From Lithospermum erythrorhizon (lineage: Eukaryota; Streptophyta; Magnoliopsida; Boraginales; Boraginaceae): 64,000 nt of DNA. The stretch is taken from positions 186,001 to 250,000 of the forward strand of contig JADFUC010000089.1 of the NCBI GenBank assembly GCA_019722365.1. Reading direction: 5' to 3'. The position numbers and the translations under genes are program-made. This document shows positions 9,869 through 23,250 of the stretch, piece after piece; positions within the stretch are counted from its first letter, which is position 1; every line of letters starts with the position of its first letter. The notes beneath the pieces are model-generated. The model was not told the origin of the DNA, did not search any database, and was given only the letters and a program-made list of their open reading frames with translations.

Positions 9869-12800
9869 GTCAGTCGTATCGAATGTAGGACGCGTTGAAA
9901 TTTTGTCGCTTTATTAGTCGGGTTAAACGCCAGAAGAGAATTTTCCACCTTAAGTTAATAATTTGGGTAACTAAAATTGGCCAGTAACCGATAAATAACT
10001 AAATGGAGTTATAATCGGGTAAGAGGGTAGTAATTGTATTTCTTTACTCGGGTGTTTTGGCCGTGCTGGAGCCGCTGGAAAGATGCTCTGATTAATTAGG
10101 CGGACGCTTCCTATCAAGGAAATAACGCGAGTATTTATCTCACCTTGCATTAATTTACTTTCGTGAACGCTACCGGTGACTCCGATAAAGTCATGAGTAA
10201 TGCTTATATACGCTGTCGATTATTCAAGGTACTGATCAGAGGCATGTTTTACGGGATTCATGTGTTTCGGTATTTAGGCCGGGTCTAACTAGGGACGGTA
10301 AGATTCCCGTGACTTTTCGTCATTTCATGTTTGTGTGCCTCATTGGCCGGATCGGGCATAAAGACGAAATATCGGCGAGCTGGCTGATATACGACGCTGT
10401 ACTATCTTGTCGCTACATACTCACAAAGATGTCATGGAGTTGTCACGTACGCGGAACAGGCTATCCTAAAGATCGTACCTTATAATTCGGCTATAAGCGT
10501 GGGCGATTTGGCTTCAGACCAAGCATTTATCTCTATGACGGCTTATATCGACCAGCATAAGTTTCTCCATTTGCGCCGAGGCCGATTATACGCGCATTAG
10601 TCAGAGAAAATCTGATGAGTCGACATGAGTTGATACGAGTCGACATGAAGTCGATTGATCCGACTCAAATGGGTTGAGTCATTCGAGTTGTAAAGCTAAG
10701 TGGAGTCGAGTAGTATTAGCGCTGGCTGGAAGAGTTGTAAATGTCAGCGGTCCAAATTTCAGAGCAATGCGGGCGCCTACCACGCTGACGGCATCAGCGC
10801 GGACTTATTTGGGAGATTGTTGTCGCTATTTTTGTGAAACGACGATTATCATCATTGAATGTCCTTTTATTTAAAATGCTTATTTCAAGTGGACAAGCCC
10901 ATAAATTTATGCATTTCTGGCCAATAAGTTCACTCGAGGATTCTTATCTAACGGCCTTACGCCGCTTTTAACATTTCAAATACCCATCTATTCCACGCAA
11001 AACTAATTATTTTAATTACACTAATCGAGCTGGCTGGCTAATGTCCACTCGAGATAAATATTCACTGCCTTCAGCCTACACCCTCTATTCGCCACAGCCT
11101 AGTCAAGGCGCTTTTAGCTTCAAGATTTTTGTCTGCCTCTCAGAACTGCCTTCATGTTTAAAGATCGGGTGGTCAAGATCCTCATAGTCTCATTGTCTTT
11201 ATCTTATCTTTGACTAGACAAGTATCATGGTTTCCAAAATTTCGACTGGTCAGAGCATCTACTTTTTTTGTACTTCGGGTTGCTTCAGAACAGACGGCCA
11301 TGGCTACGTTGCCAGGAATACCACTTATAGATCATTTTTCTTAAAATTGTCGCGTTTTCGTATTTAGCCATTGTGACGTTTATTTATGAACAGGAGTTCT
11401 TTTTAAATCAGTCAATACCCATCGACGGTGACTTTCAAAGTGCCCAAGATTCAATGATTCTAACTCTGTGGGCTATTTACCTAAAGGTCATTACAATTTT
11501 GGTATCGTATAGTTTTCAAATTCTTTGGTCATTCTCGCGCGGTTATGCGCTTAACCGAGTTGTTTTATTTGGAGCTTTTTGGTCGAAGCCTTTTCGCTGG
11601 AGGTATTTAGCCTTTTTCTTTTCATCAATCGGGCCGACCGCCGGTGACGCCACACGTAAGATTTTCGCTTAGCCTACGCGAGGACCAGAGAAAAAGATCG
11701 GTATGAATCGGATTCGTTTTACGAAAGTAACGCCAAGCATTTACATAATTGTAGTTAAGGGAAGCGTAAGAATCAAACCGGATATGTCGGAATACCTATA
11801 AAAGATACGCCAAAATGACGCCGGAAAGAATTTACCGCTGATTAAGAGTCGTTTCAAGCGTCGATGTATTTATATAAATCTAAGAGCCGGGCGGTAAACT
11901 TCATACGCGGCGTAAAGATCACGATCCCAATAACCCGCGCACTTGAAATAATCGTGGATTTAACGTCAAAGTATAATTACGACATGGAGCGTTGGTAGTG
12001 GAAATGAATTAATTTGGCTCGACCGGCAAGGATGAGTCACTTGCGGAATACGAGAATAAATCACGAATCTTGTCGTCCGACGGGTACGAATACGAGGCAA
12101 GAGAATATTAAGTACCGTAATAGTCGATATCGAAATTTCGGCTCGACGGATACTTGTGGAATCGAGGATGTTCTAAATGGAAATTTTTACCGCAAAGATG
12201 CTGGCTACGATTAGGATCATCGTAAGGTTATCAATCATCCGAGGCATTGAGTACGCTTTTGTACATCTGGGAATATTGCAAAGCATTGGTATCGCGAAAG
12301 TACCCATTAGTAGATATAAAATTGGATTTAATGTAATGGCAAATTAGATGAAAAGGAATATTCTCATTGATCATTATTATGAAGCTCTAAGTCAAGTATG
12401 GAAACAATGAAAATTTCTGGGACCCCGGGAGGAAAAAGATGTTCAAAGAGTACTCTATTAATATACTATTTGGGCTTTGCATGAAATTGATAATGATCGT
12501 GGTTAGCAGTCCTAGGGGAAAGGGAGAAAGAATTTGTTTTAAGAGGGAAATTAGTCGATATACTGCCTGGGAGAGACTCTCAAGAGAAATTACTTTGATA
12601 AAATAGGAAGCGAATTCTCCTGAGAAACATATAAGATGATAAGACTAGTTGTTGCCTCAGAAGCGTAATGCATCAAGTCGGGTACGAAACCATTCTTCCA
12701 AGTAATAAAACTTCAGACCGGATATACGCGTTGATTAATTTTATGAAGTAGTGATGTTATTGATGGAAATAGATTATTAAGGTCATGGCTTAATAGAGAA

Positions 12801-14235
12801 AATTGGGTGAATTTCATAAATACGAATGGTGTTAGTTGAACGAGATTTTGATCACGCTAACGATGATGAAAAATTGTATAATCGCATTATAATGAAACGC
12901 GAGGTACAAAAATAACCAATTTAACGTATGTATACGCGTAGTACGTTATGTCAGCTTACGATACGGGTTAAGGGGCTGTACGAATTGAATCGGAGAAAGT
13001 ATTTAATTATGACATAGATTCGTGATAATAGTTGGAATATCATGACTTGAATTATTTATAATTTAGTTGCTCGAGCAAATAGTGGAAGTTATAGATGAAA
13101 GAAAATGATGATTTCGACGACTTTTAATATATCAGATGCAAATATATATAACGGTAAGAATGTTGGATTCGAAATGTGAATTTTAGGTCAGATGCTACCA
13201 AGTAGAAGTTATAAGGCCAATCTCATAAATTAAGATTTAAAATGACGGAATAAATGTCCTAAGTAGTTAAAGGATAAATCTAATCAAAGGTACGGATTTG
13301 ATTTCTTCTGTCGCGAATAGCGACTACGACATTCAGCGATAAAGGCGAGCAAAAATTGGATATTATAATCGCTTCCAGTCGTCGATAACTGTCAAGGCTC
13401 CGATCGAAAGCGTCGAGAGCAAATTTTTCAATGACGAGTCAAGTTAACGGATACAAACGACGTGTTTCAATATTTGGGACGTTATCCTACGATTTCACCG
13501 TCGAAACCTCGCAGAATTATAAGATTCAAATAATCGGGCTCGCTTCTGAGGAGTTTGGACCAACCATAAAGAAAATTAACGGAATTAGTAGTGTATCATC
13601 AATAAATTTCTTTGGGATCCCATTAATGTTATAAGTAATAAAAGGTTGGATGATCAGTCATAAATGAAATTTGTTGCTTAAAGAACAAATATAATGGGAA
13701 ACTAAAATGTACCAGTGAAGTCGCTAATGTTAGCCTCCAAGGACGTAATTGTTCGGAAAGATCAGCCAAGTAGATAAAGTCGAGAAATCCCAAAGCGGGC
13801 AACGGAGTATTAATAAGTACGGTAGAATATACATACGTTGCAGACCGATAAATCGCAGGATAATTATGTGAATCATCAGCGGTCGTATAATGCGAGACCC
13901 GGTATTTCTGAGGCGATACACGGATTCGAGAGACGCTAATAAGGATGATAATTGGAATCATATGAATAAGTTTACAACTCTCGTAAGGTCAATCCTCTAT
14001 GACGCGTTTCGTACAAATTTTATGTCACCGAGTAATCATAAGATTCCGTGAATTTAACGGTCACGGCGACGCTGAAATAAGACGTTAACGCCGATTTCGA
14101 TTAAAAAGAAGTCAAGTACTACGACATTTGTGTCGAATCAATTAAAATACAACAATGAAACTGTAAATTTAATGACAAACGCGGTAAATGCGCGCTGGGT
14201 GTGATAAACTTCAACGGGAAATGTATTGCCACAAG

Positions 14236-14953
14236 AACTACCATAAATATCTTCCACCTACCTCAATCACTATTCATCATCATCAAAACCCACCAACCCC
14301 TTCTCCTCTAGGATGGCCGAACCATACCCCCTTCCCCTACCTTGATTTTTTTAATTTTTCAAGCGAAATTCGTCAATCTAACTCCATAATTCGTTCTCAT
14401 CTTCCATTATCAAAGGTACGGTTTCTAATCTTCAAATCTAAGTATTTTCGAAATAAAGTTGACTATTTTGAGGTTTGACTTTAAAGTCGGGACTATGTCA
14501 GGATTTTAATGACTATCAAGTATCATCTAAGTCAATTACGTGGTTGCCGATAATAATCGATTCTTCTGGGCTCGAAACGCGTCAATATGTTATACTGACT
14601 TTCGTTGACTTTGTAGAATCTGAGTTGTAATGCCACGTAAGATTAAATACTTCAAGTTATACTTTTTAAGAAATGACGCTTTTCAGCCATTGCTGACTTT
14701 TGAATGAAGCAATTTTGTTGACATTTTGAAGAAAAATGTGAATTTGAAAAAGTGTATTGCCGAGTTCAATATAGTTTCAAGCTTGGAGTATGTGTCATGA
14801 TTTTAAGTCATATAAAGACATGGATTCGATTTGGGTAAGCTTGAGTAAGATTTGGATTTAGGAATAAAGGTTGTTAAAAACGCAGTAAATTAGTTCGAGG
14901 AAATTGATTTTGGGTCGATTAGAAATCATTAAGGTATTGTGCTTGATCGAGGT
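14236..14953 (+). repeat. Right LTR-like direct repeat (about 718 bp)
   Basis: This is the partner of 9136-9868 in the same orientation, sharing landmarks along its whole length up to taaattagttcgagg and aaattgattttggg. The repeated region may not start exactly at the LTR edge, since no clear TG...CA ends or target-site duplication could be fixed. Confidence 0.8.
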
Positions 14954-14959
14954 GTTCTG

Positions 14960-15700
14960 GATATTCGGGATTAAGCTACGTAACCCCCGATTATTCAAAA
15001 TTCGATGAACATCTCGATAAATTTCGTGTCATTCATCAAGGCCTGTATATAGACTAAACAGGCTTTAATTCTATACTTGGGATACCGTGGGAAAGTACGC
15101 TAATGTCTCTGCCTCTAGTTGATCAATATCATCAATAAGATCGAACTTCCACCTTCATACTGATCATCAACACTCTACAACACGGCAAGCAAGGCGCAAA
15201 TTTAGCGCAAACAAGAACGCAGCCTTCAAAGTTCTCAAACAAAGTCCTACCTGCAGTCAAATTCCACCAAGATCCACGCTGCAAACGCCAAGAGTTCCAT
15301 CAAGTCTAAAGAGACCTGAGGATCAAGTCCAAGAGCCACGATCAAGTCCAAAGATAAATTAACACGGGAATAAGTGGCTTAAGTGCTCAACGTACGACCA
15401 TATCCAAGTCCGCCAGACCTAATCTCAGTCCATCAAGACCAGGACACATATCCGCTCGTGATAGAGCACCTATCCGGTTCGAATCAATCCCAAGTCGTTT
15501 CAAATCGTTCGTTTCATACCAAACTCATATCAAGTTCAAATCAAGTAAAGCAAAGTTTTATCTTACTCAAATCGTCAAGAACGCTACGACTCATAGCTAG
15601 ACAATGATCTTTTTCTGGGATTGAGCAAAACCTACATACCGAGGAATTTTCCGTGACAAAGGGTTTTATTGTACCCTTTTCATAAATAATAAAAAATCAT
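14960..15700 (+). mobile_element. LTR-like fragment with poly(A)-region signature
   Basis: The block at 15100-15600 is rich in 'caagtcc', 'atcaagt' and 'tcaaatc' words, and is followed by tgacaaagggttttattgtaccc and cataaataataaaaaatc at about 15650-15705. That resembles the R/poly(A) region of plant gypsy LTRs. No coding sequence; the 74-codon frame at 15383-15607 runs through this low-complexity text and is not credible as a gene. Confidence 0.4.
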
Positions 15701-17040
15701 CTTTGCATTATAGTTACTACTCAACACACCAAATAACTCTCGCAGTTCTATCATCTTTGATCTCAGACAAGACGTTATTTCATGACCCACACCCGACATT
15801 CGCTTCCTTGTGTATTGAATCTACATTACAAAAAATAAGCTAACTAAGTCTATCAAGAAATGTGTTTTTTTAGGAAAATATAAAATAATCCATTTAATGC
15901 ATTTTTAACTTTTCTCTAACTTTCAAGTAATCCATCCCAAATCTTATGAATATCTATATATCACCATAACAAGATTAATCATGTTAATCTCAATACCAAA
16001 GGAACCCATCTTTGATAGTAGTCATATACAATGATTCAAATGTCTACCTATTTAAATTGTTGAAATAAAAAGATACAAATAATTTGAATTTTCTCAAACA
16101 ACATGATGAAAATCGAACTTTAGAAATTTTTTCAGGTAAGAGAACTTTCATCGAATACTTGGCATGCTTATATAAAATTATCATAATTTAGCATACAAAT
16201 ACTAATTGTTCAAACCATCAAATTAGTTGAAAGTTGGGATACCATTTTAATTTAATTGAAAATTTAAATTTACGATAAAAATACTTAATGTCGATCATAA
16301 GATAATACACAAGTGGGCATTTAAATGTTAATTGGGAGTAGGCAGAAAATTAACATAATTATAAGTGTCATCATGCTTTGCTACACTAATCTATTAGAGA
16401 TGTTTTGTTGCACTAATCGATTGGAGCATACAGTTGTTACCAAAACGATTAATCGATTGGGAGAACATACTCATAATATGAAAGTGGTTTCTTATTTCTC
16501 TTCATTGTTTTGTGGTGAAAAAATCTGGGATGAGGAAATAATGATTTAAGATTGAGGATTAGTTTGTGAGAGTTTTAAAGATTTTGAAGTAAAATTTGAT
16601 TTAAATGAATTTTTAGGTTTTAGCCGTATATTATATATGAAGGACAATCATTGGCACCTGTGATAGAATCATTTTAATCGGGTGCAAAAATAGTCCCCGT
16701 TTTAATATCATATAAAAAATTTCTGTGACTATGTTATTGTTTATTCTCCATGTCAATTGCCATCTTATCTTTTCTCGATTTTCACACTAGTTTCTCTCAA
16801 TTGATTAGTTAAAGGGAATATAAATTTGTGCTTGAACGTTTTTGAGATTGTGAATGACAATATATATAGGAAATATATGATATTCATATACGTTTGCAAT
16901 TCCTACCATTTTCGAGTTTCTAAGGTAAAAATAATAAATGAGGCCTTTTAATATGAAAATTGATATTTAATTATATTCATTTTTTAATTGTTTTTTCACA
17001 TTCTCATAAATATTTCAAGTTGCAATATTTTTATAAAATG
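15701..17040. other. AT-rich intergenic sequence
   Basis: No gene, repeat pair or RNA was identified. Short frames, such as 16325-16549, have no recognisable motif. Confidence 0.6.
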
Positions 17041-18180
17041 CGCAGTGCATTTAATCATCATTCTACGTCGCTGACAGAACCATTTCATCACTTATGTCAA
17101 AATGGCCCCATATCATCACTTATGCTTTAAAAACATGGTCCACCGCATCGCATTAATTTTTTCAAGTCAAGGTTAATTAAGTGGTATTTCTAATAATCTG
17201 TAATATTTAAAGCCGAAACATTTAATCATCACCCATATTCTCAGCGGCGAAACCATTTCATCACTTACGCTATGCAGTGGCCCCTATCATCACTTTCATG
17301 CTTTAAAACACGGTCCCAATCGACACCGTTAATTTTTCGTTAAGTCGCTGTTAAGTCCCCCATTGATACGCACGCTGCCATTTCAGAAGCATTTATTCAT
17401 CAATACCTTTTGTTGCTGAGCAAATCGATTGCCTCAGATATTTATCGATTCATGGATGCTTTGTGGATCACCGAGTTTTCACCTCACCACAGGACTGGCC
17501 CATTCTTCAGGTGGCAGTGATACTGAGAATCTATGCGCGATTCGTGGAACCTCTTTCACGATGTATTCCAACTCCGATTCAACACCACCAAGCACTCTCA
17601 AGTCTCGTGCTGGAAGACATACACAAGTTAGGATCCAAATCACACAAGCCTTCATGAATTCTCCAAGACCCTTTACTTACCCAAAAGTTTTAATTTAATC
17701 TATATTTTAAGAGAGAAAGAAGACTAATCGACCCCCACTTAACATCACAAGAAAGCCTTAATCTAATAAATATGCAAGTGCTCGGTTTCAACAAGAGTGA
17801 TCAAGCAACAAAAGAAATTTATTTTGATTAAAAGAAAATTTACCCTTACAAACGGCACATATCACATGGGGACTTAACACCGACTTAACGTAAAAAATTA
17901 ACTCAGCACTAACGACCAAGCTTAAAAACATGCTCGACGATACTGTGACCCTACCCTAAACATGTTTCGGGATGAATTGGCTCCCCACCCAAACATAAAG
18001 GATTTATTCACGCTACCTTTAAATATCAAGCATCGACCAAATGCCCTTATTTAACACCGACTTAACGAAAAAATTAACTAGCACTAATCGCACTACGTTT
18101 AAAATATACATTTATACGGTATCACCTCAAATATAAGTGGATGAACGGTTCCCATCACCCAAACATAAAATGATGCATTT
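17041..18180. mobile_element. Inverted-repeat (TIR) element copy A, apparently with nested termini
   Basis: Left-end sequence of the type atttaatcatcac...aaccatttcatcacttatg...ggcccc.tatcatcac...ctttaaaacatggtc occurs twice, at 17041-17180 and 17217-17370. Right-end sequence of opposite orientation (ggggacttaacaccgacttaacg...aaattaac...aaacatg...gatga.tgg.tccca) also occurs twice, at about 17860-18010 and 18040-18180. The order is left-left-right-right. The middle (17580-17860) matches copy B. No transposase frame is present, so it is non-autonomous; a Mutator-like or foldback family is possible. Confidence 0.65.
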
Positions 18181-19199
18181 ATGCCTTTTGGTCTCTATAA
18201 AATAAATAATTAAATAAGTTTCATTATACAAAATTACAGAATATGAATTACATGAAAACAATAATAAGTCAATGAAGTTTATAAATTCAAAATGTATGTA
18301 CAGTACAAGTTGCTTAAGCCCTTGTATTGAATCAAGTTCTAAATTAGAATTAGAGGAGAAGTAGAGGTTGTAACTCATATCGCATTAAATCAAATTCGTT
18401 ATTCGAATATCCTTAGCAATTATGACTAATTTTAATGTCATTGATTTATTTGAGTTACTTAGAGCGCTAAGGCTGGTAAGCACACACATTTGTATACATA
18501 AAAAGTCATTCTATAAATCAATAAAAAAAAAAAAAAACCCACCAAAAACTCACCCACCTATCCGGCTATACCCATCACCACGATATATGCCTTCCCAACA
18601 AAATCCCACCAAAATAGGCACAAATCTTTCAAAATCAAAATCTTTCAAACTCAAAACCTTCACACCTACAACTTCACCTCAAGCATTACCTATCATTCCA
18701 AGAAATTGGCATCTCAAAATCCTATTCGATCAAAACAAAACATACTAGAAAACTAAGAAAAATTATTAAGAATACAAAAAAAAATCGAGGTAATTTTTTT
18801 CACAATTTTACTACTATTTAAGTGTAATTTCCGACATTTCAGAAAATACAATGTCAAGTTCGATTGGCCAACAATTGAAAGCGATTTTTCAAAAATTCAT
18901 GTTCAATTATGAAAAGATATGCAAATTTTTACTTCATGATTGGACACTATGAAAATTTGGGCTTGGCGATGCTCTATCAGTCAATTTATTATGTCTCTCA
19001 ATATATGAAAATTTGATTTATACATGTTCATTTATATTTGATTTCCTCGCATTTGATGACGAAAAATCGTGTGTAATTTAATGATTTCTAGATGATTGAA
19101 GCTCAATTTAAACATGCTGTCAAAGGATAAGGTAAAATCAACTTGAACTCACAAGATAATTTTGTATTTCAGAATTAATCCTTTTATAAACATGCGTCA
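18181..19199. other. AT-rich intergenic sequence with an A15 tract
   Basis: An oligo-A tract at about 18520-18537 is followed by C/A-rich text. Small frames at 18127-18378 (-) and 18422-18748 (+) show no motif. Nothing else is supported. Confidence 0.55.
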
Positions 19200-19915
19200 T
19201 ACATTTGTAGTCTGAAATATCATTCTACCCAATATATTGGTATTCATTTTACAAACTAAAATATCACAGAGTAATATTATATGGTATTAAAGTCTCTTAT
19301 CTAAAAAAATCTCATAGGAACATCAAGTCTGTATTCAACTATCTTAAAGGTGCTAATATAATTATGTAGTTTAGTAGTGATTTACCTATGTAACATCTAA
19401 ATAATATTATGTTGCATTACTACGGCTTTTTATAAATATTGCATTCCAAATATAGTGGTGTATTTTTTTCAAAGGCTACCTTTTATATTCTTTGTAATAC
19501 TAATATGCCCCATATAAATGGGGTATTCATTTTCGCTATATTTAAATATCACATTTTAGTAGGATATGGTATCAGATTCTTTATTTGAAAAATGACATAG
19601 TTAAATATCTAGTCTATATTTCACTATCTTAAAGTACAATATAAATGGGGCAAGAACAGACAAGATTTGCCTATATAACATATAAAATGGTATTATGTTA
19701 CATCCGAACTATTTTATATAAATCGGATTCCAAATATAGTAATATTTCTTCTCTCAAGATCACCTTTGAATTATGTAATACTAATCATTCCATATAGTCA
19801 GATCCATCTTATCGCCCCAAATACCACAATTTAGTAGGATATGCTATTGTATCTTCTTATTTGAAAAAATCACATAAAGAACATCTAAACCAGATTACAA
19901 GTATCTTATTAGGCT
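19200..19915 (+). repeat. About 2.5 copies of a ~280-bp tandem repeat
   Basis: The landmark (t)agtaggatatgg.at..gattctttatttgaaaaaat.acata begins at about 19555 and 19832, and in a more diverged form at 19266. Spacings are 289 and 277 bp. Between them, tattatgttacat..gaacta, ttccaaatatagt and ctttgtaatactaat also recur at the same phase. Satellite-like but too short to be an array of its own; possibly the internal repeat of a lost element. Confidence 0.7.
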
Positions 19916-20660
19916 AAAGCACGTCATTTCATCGCAACATGCAAACAAAGGAAATAATAAGAATGCATTTAATTACTGCATGTATGATTTGACGATTTCA
20001 TGTAGAACGTGAACATCTATATACGAAAAATTAGGGGAACCTTAACTACGATAAAGAATTCAAGCCGAAAAAATAAAACTACAATTAATAAAGAAAAAAA
20101 TTAAACAAATTAAGAAAAATAACATGCTAAAAAAACTAAAAACATATCAAGCTAAGGAGAATATCTTGTTATAACTCCAATATCAAAATATGTAAACAAT
20201 AGAACAATTAATGGTTTTTTAAAAATTAATATCAAACTAAGGAGAATATCTTGTTTAAATTAAACGGCTTGCAAAAACAAGGGCTAAAAATCCGGGAATT
20301 AATTGTGTATGCTACAATTATGGCACATGTGGGGGATCTTTTCCTCAAAAATGCTAAAAAACAAATTTCAAAAATACTCCTATTCAATTCACCATCGATC
20401 AAATCTAACGACTACATCTTAAGAAAGACCTATCACATTTAATCGTGCCTCCAAGAAAAAACTCGATTTATTTACTTTAGACTTGTAAAAATTTGTTGTT
20501 ACATTAGTCATGTATTTTTAGACCTACTTTTGGGACATGAAATCCTTGAAGAATCTTTTTCAATTATTCTTTGGTTATGCATGGAACGATAGAAATAAAA
20601 TTATCATAATTTTAAGTACTACGTAGTCGCCCGTAGGAATTGAATCTCTAGCAAGAAAAA
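19916..20660. other. AT-rich intergenic sequence
   Basis: Two copies of 'atatcaa(g/a)ctaaggagaatatcttgtt' at about 20144-20171 and 20229-20254 are the only structure noticed. No gene found. Confidence 0.55.
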
Positions 20661-21985
20661 GATAATTTAATCATCACCTATATTCAAATGAGTGAATCCA
20701 TTTCATCACTTATGTCAGCTGGCCCCATATCATCACTTATGTTTTAAAACATGGTCTCAATTGGTATCAGAGTTAACTTTTCTCATTAAGTCAAGCAGCA
20801 AGCCCCCATGCCATACGCACGCCATTTGTAGCTGTGATTTTGGCCAATTCGTAATATTTAAAAATTATAACATACTACAACCCCTCAAATGCTCTACCAA
20901 AGCCATCAAGATCCAAAAGAATATGCCCAGACTTCACGCCGCCACGCAGAGTTACTCCTCACACCTGGCCCCAACCCACCGATTCACCAAACTGAGTTCG
21001 CCTGAGTCAGTGCAAGTTCCGACCGAGTTCGCTGGAAAAACCATCTCCCAGAGACCGTAGAACACACCTTGCCACCGATTCGAACCAGCTTTGACCGACT
21101 TAGCTAAAACCTACTAAACCAACCGAATCATCAAGAAGCCACCAAAAAGCAGCTCCTTTCATCCAAGTTCATCAAATTCAAGCATTTTTAGCCCCCTTCT
21201 AACCAAAACCAGCCAAAATTCAACTCAAACAATAGATAGCAGCACCAAAAAGTTCAGAAACTTCAAGACCATGGTGTCTTCATGTTCAAAAAACCGATTT
21301 TCCAGCCTTCCTCCACCAAATCCGAAGATAATGACCCCATTCTCGAACAAGCCCACCCAAACCCAAATCCGCGGGTTCTATGACTTGAAAATGACAAGAG
21401 ATCGGGATGGAGGAAGAAGTTTTCTAACTAAAAACTTAAACCCACAAGCCTCAATTAGGAACCACAAAGCACCAAGAATTTCAAGTCTTCAAAAAAGTTG
21501 GAAGACATACATAAAAAGAGGTTCCAAATCACACAAGCCTTCGCTTATCAAGGCACTACGAAGAGTTCAAACCTTCCACATCTTGTAAGAACCAACAAAT
21601 CCTTCCTCAAGACATCAAATTTCCATGAATTCTCAAAGCACTTTTACTTTTCCCAAAGCGGACGAATCTATACGCGAAAGTAGAAAGAGTAAGACTTCAA
21701 TTGACCCCCACTTGAACATCATAAGAAAGCTTTAACTCCAATAAGCAAGCTTGTTCTGCTTTCAACAAGAGGATCAAACAACAAAAGAATTTTTTGATTA
21801 AAAGACAAATTCCTTATAAACGGCATCGCATATCAAGCATGGGGACTTAACACTAACTTAACTAAAAAGTTAACGACAAGACTAATCGACCATGCTTTTA
21901 AACATGTTTATTTATACGAGACTAGCCCAAACATACAAGCTGATGAATGGTTCCCACCCAAACATGCTACTTATTCATGCCTTTT
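20660..21985. mobile_element. Inverted-repeat (TIR) element copy B
   Basis: It has a single left end at about 20668-20815 (atttaatcatcacctatattc, catttcatcacttatgtca, ggccccatatcatcactta, ttttaaaacatggtc) and a single right end at about 21815-21985 (ggggacttaacactaactta, accatgcttttaaacatg, gatgaatggttcccacccaaacatg). The interior shares with copy A a run near 21490-21810: ttggaagacatac, atcacacaagcctt, gacccccacttgaacatca, gaaagctttaac and aacaaaagaa. The interior has no transposase; the 122-codon frame at 20692-21060 overlaps the terminus and is not a credible gene. Confidence 0.7.
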
Positions 21986-23250
21986 CCCTTAAATTTATAT
22001 AAACTGTTAAATTATATTTGTCCCCGATCCCCATCAAAGTAAACTAATAAATTGTGTAATCTCCTCAATAACAAATGCGATCGAATTAACCGCTAACGAC
22101 ATTCAAAGGCCAACAACAATCGCAGAACAACTCAAAAGTAAAACACACACAGAACTCCGGGGCCTGCCAAACAACACCTAAGCTCATTAGCTGGCCTAAC
22201 GGCGATTCCAATATGATCAGAATTACAAATGTGGTCTTACTCGAATGCCTCCCATCTCTCTTCTCGCCCCATTCTTACTCCAATCAATGCATGCTCGTGC
22301 CCCCCTAATTATAACACCCCTATCTTTCACTATACACTACTTTCTCCCTAAGATATGTGAACTACAATAATTTCACTAATAAAACTGTCAGGAACTGGGT
22401 GTCACGCATTGTACAAAGACTAACGAGTTTATAAGAACACCGCACATCCACCTCTACACACTAAATCCTCACACAAAGCTCTACGCTCAATACAACAATG
22501 CCATCACACCCCTTGCTTCTCACCTTCTTCGTCCGCAAAACGGGGCCCATAATACAACAGAAAGAAGACAGACCGCTTGATAAAGAAATATCATTATAAA
22601 CCTAAAACTTCCATCTTCAGATACATAATAAATGAATCATTTCCTTCTTGCAATGAATAAACGCCTTCTAATAATATAATCTATTTATTTTTATCGTATC
22701 TTCGCTCCTTTGATTTACAAGTTATGCCCACAAGCTCCATCAAATCATATCTTCTAGGATCCTCCGGCATCCTCTCTTCAAATACGGTAACACAATTCGC
22801 GCAAGTGATCCCGCTTGGCCAATAGTTTCTACTATCTGTTACGACGGCTGGTCGCGATGTCAGAACACTTGACCACAACTATAAAGCACTAACAAACTCC
22901 CCCTTTGGGTAAGTTTTTCGTGACAAATATTTTGAGAACCCTACACGTCACATTCAGCATATATAACCGCAAATAAAAGCGTAAATATCAGCAAATAGAA
23001 ACAGTGTAAATACCAGCTAATCAACACAAACACAAACAAGATGGATTGTTTAAGAACACAACATACGACCAACCGGCCAATACATCAAGTGCTGGGATGG
23101 CCAAAACAGGATGCCAATAAAAAAGAAACAAAGCCAACATACGGCTCACACCACCACACATCCATGTTAACACATCACAATGACAAAATAAAAAAAATAC
23201 CCACCATGTGGTTCCTCCATTCCGGACATCTCCCCCTATTTGTCCCAAAC
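21986..23250 (-). mobile_element. Copia 3' LTR and polypurine region (minus strand), boundaries unclear
   Basis: At 23226-23244 the plus strand reads catctccccctatttgtc; on the minus strand this is gacaaatagggggagatg, the typical polypurine tract just before the 3' LTR of plant copia elements. This places the 3' LTR to the left (about 22.0-23.2 kb) of the minus-strand pol remnants at 25-31 kb. Another C-rich string, aactccccctttgggtaag, lies near 22900. LTR ends were not found. Confidence 0.5.

Larger units (their letters stand above)
9136..14953 (+). mobile_element. Degenerate LTR retrotransposon with paired LTR-like repeats
   Basis: Two related blocks, 9136-9868 and 14236-14953, run in the same direction and start exactly 5,100 bp apart, as expected for the two LTRs of one element. 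The ~4.4 kb between them has no intact frame; the longest is about 110 codons. I could not recognise gag, reverse transcriptase, RNase H or integrase in any frame, so the superfamily is open (gypsy or a non-autonomous element). A purine-rich, CpG-containing composition distinguishes it from the AT-rich flanks. Confidence 0.6.

Noticed and set aside
11373..11672. 99-codon hydrophobic frame inside the 9-15 kb LTR element
   Set aside because: No known domain, lies in a degenerate interior, and its hydrophobicity follows from T-rich composition.
13629..13961. 110-codon minus frame
   Set aside because: No recognisable motif and inside the non-coding element interior.
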